Made by a program: the position numbers and the translations under genes. From Aldehydirespirator sp965116865 (lineage in GTDB: Bacteria; Actinomycetota; Acidimicrobiia; Acidimicrobiales; Aldehydirespiratoraceae): 64,000 bases of DNA. Below the pieces are notes generated by a model. The model was not told the DNA's origin, did not search any database, and saw nothing but the letters and a program-made list of their open reading frames with translations. Where the stretch lies: positions 930,001 to 994,000 of the forward strand of contig OZ220727.1 in the NCBI GenBank assembly GCA_965116865.1, given 5' to 3'. Positions 59,400 through 64,000 of this stretch are shown here, in pieces (position 1 is the first letter of the stretch; each line of letters starts with the position of its first letter).

Positions 59400-59523
59400 T
59401 GATCGCCGGCGCGATGCAGGAGGCACGGGCCGGCCCCAGCAACTCGTCCGGACTGCGCGGGTCGGCTCGGGACGCCTTTCGGTGCTCGGCCACGATGCAG
59501 TCGAGGTAGGTGCCCTGCGTCAT
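59400..59523 (-). pseudogene. trpC (indole-3-glycerol-phosphate synthase) N-terminal stub
   Basis: MTQGTYLDCIVAEHRKASRA followed by DPRSPDELL is the start of TrpC (TYLDxIVxxHR). After about 40 codons the match stops and the frame drifts into the trpF start. The catalytic barrel is absent. It lies just before trpF, where trpC would be expected. Confidence 0.65.
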
Positions 59524-59557
59524 GCCGTCGTGCTGTGCAGCCGTCGGCAGCCGGTCC

Positions 59558-60157
59558 TCATCGCATCGGTCCGCCCCGGCTGCGAATCAACACCACGAAA
59601 GGCGCCAGCAGGAACAGCAGAGCCGAGAAGCCCAGCGCCAGCAAGCCTAGTCGCACCAGCGCGAACCCGCTGGCCAGCACACCGAAGACCACCGCGAGGA
59701 TGCCCGCCACGAAGGCCAGGGGCGCGCCCCCGCGCATCCAGGCGGGGAGGCTGCCCCCAGTGAGGGGCCGGTCGTCGCCGTCGAAGCCGTCGCGGCTGAT
59801 GTCGAGGTCGTCGCCGTCGAAGCCGTCGCGGCTGATGTCGAGGTCGTCGCCGTCGAAGCCGTCGCGGCTGATGTCGAGGTCGTCCTGACCGGGTCGGACG
59901 GCGGGCTCGGACTCCGGTGCCGCTCGCGGCCGGAGCGAGCCGGAGGGCTGCTGCCGCAGGCTGCGGTCGATGACCGCCCGCGAGCCGGCGTCGGACAGCA
60001 TCTCCCAGGCCAGGTTGATGCGGCGCATCCGCTCTGCCGCGTCGGGGTCGTCGCCCCGCACATCGGGATGGGTGCTTCGGGCGAGGGCCGCATAGGCCCT
60101 CCTGATCTCTGCGACGGGGGCGTCGCGGGGCACGCCGAGAACCAGGTACGGGTCCAC
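59558..60157 (-). CDS. membrane protein with N-terminal J domain
   Basis: 199 residues from the GTG at 60157. J domain with YLVLGVPRDAPVAEIRRAYA and the HPD tripeptide in STHPDVRG. A linker has three copies of DLDISRDGFDGD (36-bp repeat). Two membrane helices follow (LAFVAGILAVVFGVLASGFA and LGLLALGFSALLFLLAPFVV). It would recruit DnaK to the membrane. TACGAT six bases before the GTG sets the start. Confidence 0.85.
   Translation of the reverse strand: MDPYLVLGVPRDAPVAEIRRAYAALARSTHPDVRGDDPDAAERMRRINLAWEMLSDAGSRAVIDRSLRQQPSGSLRPRAAPESEPAVRPGQDDLDISRDGFDGDDLDISRDGFDGDDLDISRDGFDGDDRPLTGGSLPAWMRGGAPLAFVAGILAVVFGVLASGFALVRLGLLALGFSALLFLLAPFVVLIRSRGGPMR
59770..59888. repeat. 36-bp coding repeat in the J-domain gene
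   Basis: GTCGTCGCCGTCGAAGCCGT plus CGCGGCTGATGTCGAG, three copies, 12 codons each, between the J domain and the membrane helices. Confidence 0.92.
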
Positions 60158-60163
60158 CCCGAC

Positions 60164-60169
60164 ATCGTA
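60164..60169 (-). promoter_or_regulatory. -10 box TACGAT for the J-domain gene
   Basis: Six bases before the GTG at 60157 on the minus strand. Confidence 0.55.
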
Positions 60170-60189
60170 GGTGCGAGGCACGGGCGCTA

Positions 60190-60375
60190 GCGTCGGCGCG
60201 ACTCTACGGAAGCCGGCACCGCCGCTTCGGCCTGCAGGCCCGCGCCTCCTACAGCGACCGCCACGAGGCGGCGCGACTCGGCGCCACCCTGCCCGTCACC
60301 GCGATCATCGACCACGCGCCTCCTACAGCGACCGCCACGAGGCGGCGCGACTCTACGGAAGCCGGTACCGCCGCT
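60190..60375. repeat. intergenic direct repeats after ygfZ
   Basis: GCGCCTCCTACAGCGACCGC plus CACGAGGCGGCGCGACTC occurs twice (near 60240 and 60317), and ACTCTACGGAAGCCGG twice (near 60200 and 60350). No gene is apparent. Confidence 0.8.
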
Positions 60376-60383
60376 TCGGCTCC

Positions 60384-61292
60384 TCACATCGATTGCGACG
60401 AAGTCGGCGCTGCCAGCACGGTGGCCGGCATGCCGCCGACTTCCGCGTCGGCCGGAGGCTCGACCCGGCGATGAACGGTCCCCAGGGCCACGGTGACGCC
60501 GGCGGCAGGGTCCGCCGCTGCTGAGGTGACCTCCCCTGCCGGCCGGCCATCGACGGTGATCAAGGCGCCAGCCCCCACCTCGCCGCCGCGGATCTCCAGC
60601 AGTCGCACCGGACGGGGCACGTTCCCGCCCCGGCTGTCGATGCGGGCCACCAGTTCCTGCCCTGTGTAGCACCCCTTGGTGAAGCTGACCGAAGCCTCCA
60701 CCAGGCCGGAGACCTCAGCCGGGATGGTGCGCTCAGTCAGCTCGCGGCCCATGGCCGGCCAGCAGGCCCGGATGCGGGCCGCCTCCATAGCGGCCGACGA
60801 GTCCTCGGCGCCCGATGGGAGCGAGACCTCCGGACCCAGCAGGTCCACTCCGTCGAAGCCGGGCCACGCCACCACGGCTCGCACCTCGGCCGGGATCGCC
60901 TCCAAACCGTCCGGGGCGCCGTCGGAGCCCCTGACGCTCAGCATCCGCCAGCCCTCCACGATCTCGAACGCGGCGTCCACCCGCAGCCGGAACCTCTCGA
61001 GACGCGCTACCAGCGCCCCGGCGAAACCGGCGTCCAGATCGATCAGGAACTCGGTCTCGCCGAGCCGTGAGAGCCGGAACCATGCGTCCACCTTCCCATG
61101 CGGGGCCAGCACCAGCGACCACGCCGAGGCTCCTGCCTCGACCGCCTCGACATCCTGCGAGATCTGGCCCTGCAGAAAGGCCGCGGCGTCCCCGCCGCCG
61201 ACCCGCACCACGTCCCGGGAGGCTACGGCGACAATGCCAGGCACCGCGGCGAGCCCGAAGACGCCGGACCTCGGGCTAGGACGAACGAACAA
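60384..61292 (-). CDS. ygfZ: folate-binding YgfZ/GcvT-like protein
   Basis: 302 residues. Signature KGCYTGQELVAR near residue 207, and an N-terminal GDAAAFLQGQISQDV. YgfZ-type proteins use tetrahydrofolate in iron-sulphur cluster assembly or repair. It lies 20 bp after trpE on the same strand. Confidence 0.9.
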   Translation of the reverse strand: MFVRPSPRSGVFGLAAVPGIVAVASRDVVRVGGGDAAAFLQGQISQDVEAVEAGASAWSLVLAPHGKVDAWFRLSRLGETEFLIDLDAGFAGALVARLERFRLRVDAAFEIVEGWRMLSVRGSDGAPDGLEAIPAEVRAVVAWPGFDGVDLLGPEVSLPSGAEDSSAAMEAARIRACWPAMGRELTERTIPAEVSGLVEASVSFTKGCYTGQELVARIDSRGGNVPRPVRLLEIRGGEVGAGALITVDGRPAGEVTSAAADPAAGVTVALGTVHRRVEPPADAEVGGMPATVLAAPTSSQSM

Positions 61293-61311
61293 GGGACCGG
61301 AGACACGCCGA

Positions 61312-62874
61312 TCAGGATAAATGGCCGAGCGAACATCCGCGAGAGGCTCGCTGCTGTCTGCGCTCGCGCTCTGCGGTCATGCGACGAGCAGCGGGGACCA
61401 CTGCCAGCAGAGCCCGTGCCTTGTTCTTGCACTCGGCGTGCTCGTCGGCGGGCACGGAGTCGGCAACGATCCCGGCACCGGCCTGCACAGAGGCCCGACC
61501 GTCGCTCACCAGCATCGTGCGGATGGTGATGGCCGTGTCTATGTTGCCCGAGAAGTCGATGTAGCCGACTACCCCGGCGTACGGGCCGCGCTTGACCGGC
61601 TCGAGTTCGTCGATGAGCTCCATGGCCCTGACCTTCGGCGCTCCCGACACCGTTCCCGCCGGCAGCGTCGCCCTCAGCACGTCGATGGGCGTGGCTGACG
61701 GAGCCAGCCTGCCCGACACCTGTGAGGTCAGGTGCATGACATGGCTGTAACGCTCAAGAATCATCATCTCGTCGAGGTTGAGGGTTCCGTACTCGGCCAC
61801 CCGGCCGACGTCGTTGCGGGCCAAGTCGACGAGCATCGTGTGCTCGGCGACTTCCTTGGGATGCTCGGCCAGCTCGACGGCCAGGCGGCGATCCTCGGCG
61901 TCGGTGCGACCGCGGCGCCTGGTGCCGGCGATGGGCCGGCTGACCACTTTGCCGTCGATGAGCTTGACCATGGGCTCGGGCGATCCGCCGACCACCTCGA
62001 GCCCGTCGTGGCGCAGGAAGTACATGTAGGGGCTGGGGTTGACCTGGCGCAGAACCCGGTAGGCGTCGAAGGCGTCGGCGCCCAGCTCGAAGTCGAAGCG
62101 CTGGGACAGCACCACCTGGAACACGTCGCCGGCGAGGATGTGCTCCCGTGCGGCCTCGACCGCTGTCGAATAGAGCTCCAAGCCCATAGTCGAAGTTGGC
62201 GCGACCGGTTCCGCGTCGCTGGCGCCGAAAGGTTCGGGCGGCGCCACCAGGGGCTCGTCGAGGGGCTTCGCCCCGTCGGCTGCGACAGCCTCCACCCGCA
62301 GAGCAGCCTCGTAGTAGAGCCGGTCGACGGTCCGGTCGTCGGCGCCGCAGGGAACGAGAACGTTGGAGATCAGGGTGACCCGCTGACGCCAGTGGTCGTA
62401 CACCGCCAGCTCTCCGATAAGCGACATAACGGCGTCGGGATGGCCCGAGTCGTCGGCCGGCGCGTCGGGCAGACACTCCACCTCCCGCACGACGTCGTAG
62501 CCGAGATACCCGACCAGGCCCCCATGCAACGGCGGAAGACCCTCGACGGGCGGCGCGCGGTAGTAGTCCAGCAGCACCTCCAGCGCGGCGAGGATGCCCT
62601 CGTGGCGGGGGACGTCGACGCCGAGGCTGCCAGCCACCTCCACGCTCCGGCCGCGGGCCACCAAGGTGGCGATCGGGTTTCTACCGATGAACGACCAACG
62701 ACTCCAGCGCTCACCGTTCTCCACCGACTCCAGCAGGAAGCCGTCGCCGGACCCCACCACCCGGGCGAAGGCGGCAACCGGCGTGGTCAGGTCCGCCAAC
62801 ACCTCCCGCCACACCGGGACCACCCGGAACTCGCGGGCAAGCGCCCGGAACTCCTCGATGCTGGGCCGGTGCAT
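61312..62874 (-). CDS. trpE: anthranilate synthase component I
   Basis: 520 residues, standard length. It makes anthranilate from chorismate with ammonia from TrpG. Chorismate-binding segments: DVFQVVLSQRFD, PSPYMYFLRHDGLEVVGGSP, RPIAGTRRRGRT, DLARNDVGRVA and TLPAGTVSGAPKVRAMELID. No trpG or trpD lies next to it in the window. Confidence 0.95.
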   Translation of the reverse strand: MHRPSIEEFRALAREFRVVPVWREVLADLTTPVAAFARVVGSGDGFLLESVENGERWSRWSFIGRNPIATLVARGRSVEVAGSLGVDVPRHEGILAALEVLLDYYRAPPVEGLPPLHGGLVGYLGYDVVREVECLPDAPADDSGHPDAVMSLIGELAVYDHWRQRVTLISNVLVPCGADDRTVDRLYYEAALRVEAVAADGAKPLDEPLVAPPEPFGASDAEPVAPTSTMGLELYSTAVEAAREHILAGDVFQVVLSQRFDFELGADAFDAYRVLRQVNPSPYMYFLRHDGLEVVGGSPEPMVKLIDGKVVSRPIAGTRRRGRTDAEDRRLAVELAEHPKEVAEHTMLVDLARNDVGRVAEYGTLNLDEMMILERYSHVMHLTSQVSGRLAPSATPIDVLRATLPAGTVSGAPKVRAMELIDELEPVKRGPYAGVVGYIDFSGNIDTAITIRTMLVSDGRASVQAGAGIVADSVPADEHAECKNKARALLAVVPAARRMTAERERRQQRASRGCSLGHLS

Positions 62875-62889
62875 GGCGCGGCCCGGCCG

Positions 62890-63261
62890 TCAGCCGCCGG
62901 CGGGAGCGGAGCCGTCGAAGGACCGGAAGAAACAGGAGTGCCTGCCGGTGTGGCAGGCACCGCCGCCCTCCTGGTCGACCACGAACAGCAGAGTGTCACC
63001 GTCGCAGTCGTAGTAGGCCTCTCGCACCCGCTGCCGCTCCCCGGAGGTCTCGCCCTTGCGCCAAACCTCCCGGCGGGACCGGCTCCAGAACACGGTCCGG
63101 CCCTCCTCCAGGGTGAGGGCCAGAGTCTCAGCACTCATCCACGCCATCATGAGCACGGCCTTGGTGGAGGCTTCCTGCACGATGGCGGCCACCAGCCCGT
63201 CCTCGTTGTACTTGACGGCAGCGAGCGCCTCGCGGCCGGCCTCGATCGGTGTTCCGCCCAT
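62890..63261 (-). CDS. hisI: phosphoribosyl-AMP cyclohydrolase
   Basis: 123 residues from the ATG at 63261. It opens the purine ring of phosphoribosyl-AMP in histidine synthesis. MMAWMS, FWSRSRREVWRKGETSG, the metal-binding DCDGDTLLF and ACHTGRHSCFF are all present. No HisE domain is fused. The frame is open upstream to 63348 through the 15-bp repeat (GCDTV units), which may or may not be translated. Confidence 0.94.
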   Translation of the reverse strand: MGGTPIEAGREALAAVKYNEDGLVAAIVQEASTKAVLMMAWMSAETLALTLEEGRTVFWSRSRREVWRKGETSGERQRVREAYYDCDGDTLLFVVDQEGGGACHTGRHSCFFRSFDGSAPAGG

Positions 63262-63289
63262 ACCGGCCAGCCTAAGGGGCAGTGCGGAC

Positions 63290-63380
63290 AGCAGTACGCC
63301 CACCGTGTCGCAGCCCACCGTGTCGCAGCCCACCGTGTCGCAGCCCACCGTGTCGCAGCCCGCCGTGTCGCAGCCCGCCC
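63290..63380. repeat. 15-bp repeat before hisI
   Basis: CCCACCGTGTCGCAG and near variants occur six times in a row from about 63298. The same word occurs at the end of the dispersed repeat copy at 63.43 kb, which may have seeded it. Confidence 0.92.
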
Positions 63381-63424
63381 CCAGCGGGTCGGCCGCGGCC
63401 GGGACCGCTTTGCAATGCGGACAC

Positions 63425-63500
63425 CAACACGCCCATCGTGTCGCAGCGGCGTGACTCCCGCTCCTGGGCGCCGCGCTCGCAGGCCGCTCGGACCCCGGCC
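63425..63500 (-). repeat. partial dispersed repeat copy
   Basis: GTGTCGCAGCGGCGTGACTC plus CCGCTC...GCAGGCCGCTCGGA matches 36959-37020 imperfectly, in the same orientation as copy 2. Confidence 0.55.
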
Positions 63501-63508
63501 GCGGCGTT

Positions 63509-63892
63509 CTACAGGTACAGGCCGGTGCTGCCCTTGTCGAGGCGCTCGGCGGCCACCGCGTGGACGTCGCGCTCCCGCAGGATGATGTAGTCGCGGCCGC
63601 GGACCTCGACCTCGTAGCGGTCCTCCGGATTGAACAGCACCCGGTCGCCCTTCTCCATGTTGCGGACGTTGGGGCCGACCGCCACCACCTCCGCCCAGGT
63701 GAGGCGCTTGCCGACCTGGGCGGTGGCCGGGATGAGGATGCCGCCGGTCGAGCGGCGCTCGCCCTCAGCCTCGCCCACGGCCACCAGGATCCGGTCGTTC
63801 AGCATCTTGACCGGCAGGCGGTCGTCGTCGTGGGGGCCGGGCGCGGAGTCGTTGCGGGACACTGTGCGAGTCTGGGCCTCGGTCGCGGTCAC
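63509..63892 (-). CDS. groES: GroES-type co-chaperonin
   Basis: 127 residues from the GTG at 63892. The GroES domain runs from LNDRILVAVGEAEG to the end and has the mobile loop (ERRSTGGILIPATAQ) and VVAVGPN...MEKGDRVLF. The first 28 residues are an extension with low complexity. It lacks a neighbouring groEL, so it may be a second copy. The TACCGT box at 63901-63906 is eight bases upstream. Confidence 0.85.
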   Translation of the reverse strand: MTATEAQTRTVSRNDSAPGPHDDDRLPVKMLNDRILVAVGEAEGERRSTGGILIPATAQVGKRLTWAEVVAVGPNVRNMEKGDRVLFNPEDRYEVEVRGRDYIILRERDVHAVAAERLDKGSTGLYL

Positions 63893-63900
63893 GGAGCACA

Positions 63901-63906
63901 ACGGTA
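63901..63906 (-). promoter_or_regulatory. -10 box TACCGT for the GroES-type gene
   Basis: Eight bases before the GTG at 63892 on the minus strand. Confidence 0.45.
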
Positions 63907-64000
63907 CCGGACCGGCAAGAAGTTGGGCAGTCGTGCCCCGCCTCCGGCGTCGTCACCCGACCCTCAGCGCTGCTCCTGTGCCTGGAACGGACCCCAACGC

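Overview
The window is high-GC bacterial DNA that fits an actinobacterium, most likely of the class Acidimicrobiia. The main evidence is the Pup-ligase/Tat block at 29.3-40.8 kb, which has the actinobacterial order pafA-pafB-pafC-(...)-tatA-tatC-helY. A DUF4193 protein, secreted proteins with cysteine-containing SLH-like repeats, and many genes with a TANNNT box six bases before the start codon (leaderless transcripts) agree with this. The class assignment is inference from gene content; no rRNA gene is present.

Layout. 0-8 kb: SRPBCC protein (cut by the window edge), D-2-hydroxyacid dehydrogenase, uracil phosphoribosyltransferase, a secreted M16 metalloprotease, adenosine deaminase, and a divergent DEAD-box helicase. 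8-13.5 kb: a worn accessory patch with a broken IS607 tnpA, a doubly frameshifted metallo-beta-lactamase-fold gene, a DUF4143 ATPase, a VapBC toxin-antitoxin pair, a C45 acyltransferase-like hydrolase, and cut GNAT and tnpB pieces. 13.6-20.3 kb: a giant secreted subtilisin-like protease with cadherin-like and SLH-like repeats. 20.5-22.2 kb: a SAM-type riboswitch before metX, then a remnant resembling the tail of a PLP sulfhydrylase. 22.2-24.5 kb: a minisatellite, a membrane protein, tRNA-Gly, a ComF-like protein and tRNA-Cys. 24.5-29.2 kb: an island bounded by 80-bp direct repeats, holding a truncated ISL3 transposase, a tRNA-Pro-like 3' fragment, a HEPN/MNT pair and a complete IS1182-like element.

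29.3-40.8 kb: the paf/tat/helY block, interrupted by lepB, an OLD-like ATPase-nuclease and a glycerophosphodiesterase. 40.9-48 kb: a DAG-kinase-like protein, an M20 amidohydrolase, a two-domain ThyX-like protein, DUF4193, GNAT, and an Arg-rich conserved protein followed by an enoyl-CoA hydratase stub. 48.2-54.1 kb: two secreted Calx-beta-like/SLH-like surface proteins with poly-C leader regions. 54.5-64 kb: thiD and algH; then on the minus strand, in transcription order, groES, hisI, trpE, ygfZ, a DnaJ-domain protein, a trpC stub, trpF, trpB and trpA.

The most unusual property is not one gene. Short in-frame tandem duplications (15-74 bp units, 2-6 copies) sit at or across gene boundaries throughout the window. 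They duplicate stop codons, start codons or promoter-start units of the adjacent gene and lengthen the ends of housekeeping proteins (TrpB at both ends, LepB, HelY, DnaJ-like). A second feature is a set of four poly-C tracts between 48 and 56 kb. Two lie inside duplicated leader frames of surface-protein genes, where a one-base slip would join or separate leader and gene.
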